A DNA stretch of 29,212 nt, from contig JBNGIO010006317.1 of the NCBI GenBank assembly GCA_049999805.1, positions 491,687-520,898 on the forward strand, read 5' to 3'. How positions within the stretch are numbered: the first letter of the stretch is position 1; every line of letters begins with the position of its first letter. The position numbers were made by a program, and so were the translations under genes. This document shows positions 28,942-29,212 of this stretch, in pieces. The DNA is from Folioceros fuciformis. Taxonomy: Eukaryota; Anthocerotophyta; Anthocerotopsida; Anthocerotales. Under the pieces are notes generated by a model, which made no database searches, was not told where the DNA came from, and saw only the letters and a program-made list of their open reading frames with translations.

Positions 28942-29212
28942 TATCATTCTCGGCCTGGTCTGCCATGTGACCATCACACTGCCCCGCGCACCCTCAAACG
29001 CCCTTTCCCCTCGTACCATGCACTTGCAAAAGCGTCCTCGAAAATCATATGCTACCCTCCACGAAAAGGCTCCCTCAATAATACACTTTGCCCACTTCCA
29101 AACCACATGAGCTCCAGCACTGCACCTCCCAACAGCAACAGCAGGCTCAGGCTCAGGTCGAGACTCATCACAGACTCTCAGGCCTAGGCTCCCCTCTCTC
29201 CCCGCCCCGCCC

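Larger units (their letters stand above)
26749..29212. other. 2.5 kb right end, GC-richer and pyrimidine-rich, no gene recognised
   Basis: Many overlapping open frames occur on both strands, as expected where stop codons are rare by composition; none has a known motif. From about 28230 to 28480 the plus strand is strongly C/T-rich. This could be the upstream region of a gene beyond the right edge, but nothing proves it. Confidence 0.45.

Noticed and set aside
1-29212. tRNA or rRNA genes
   Set aside because: I saw no paired A-box/B-box or cloverleaf-like sequence; GGTTCGA words at 2606 and 8681 lack the matching arms.

Overview
This is nuclear DNA of a land plant. The evidence is an intact 19-exon plant DDB1 gene, an intact GRAS transcription factor of the LISCL (SCL9/SCL14-like) type, a nepenthesin-type aspartic protease relic, a single-domain DUF26/Gnk2-like secreted protein, and a Ty1/copia element with a tRNA-Met primer-binding site. 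The mostly short introns, the intronless GRAS gene and the single-domain DUF26 protein would suit a seed-free plant (bryophyte or lycophyte). That placement is a weak inference; the species cannot be named from this window.

Layout. 1-1.45 kb: debris on the minus strand, namely a MULE/ZSWIM-type transposase relic running off the left edge and a receptor-kinase-like membrane fragment broken by a 54-bp tandem repeat that contains an assembly gap. 1.5-2.17 kb: three copies of a roughly 97-bp repeat, then the DDB1 upstream region. 2.17-8.25 kb: DDB1 on the plus strand; I could place every exon, giving 1090 codons, and one intron uses a GC donor. 8.25-10.2 kb: four families of short tandem repeats (43, about 95, 37 and 88 bp), one with an assembly gap. 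10.2-13.24 kb: a copia element complete at both ends, with a near-perfect 5-bp target-site duplication. It is gutted inside (gag joined directly to reverse transcriptase) and broken by frameshifts, stops and a 100-N gap. 13.84-15.35 kb: an aspartic-protease pseudogene. 16.1-18.4 kb: two opposed retroelement-like relics, a plus-strand gag with a CCHC knuckle and a minus-strand coiled-coil frame that is open apart from TAG and TGA codons. 18.6-20.6 kb: AT-rich sequence without a recognisable gene. 20.6-21.1 kb (minus) and 21.8-23.7 kb (plus): the DUF26-like gene and the GRAS gene, divergent, sharing about 0.7 kb. 23.46-24.29 kb: the 3' end of the GRAS gene (SAW subdomain) present three times in tandem. 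24.5-29.2 kb: no recognisable gene, one interrupted frame with a repeated motif, and a pyrimidine-rich right end.

Only DDB1, the GRAS gene and probably the DUF26-like gene look functional. DDB1 is the adaptor of CUL4 ubiquitin ligases and the GRAS protein is a transcriptional regulator; nothing suggests they act together. The rest is transposon-derived or duplicated sequence at different stages of decay. The two most interesting signals are the SAW-module triplication behind the GRAS gene and the strongly biased stop codons of the minus-strand coiled-coil frame.
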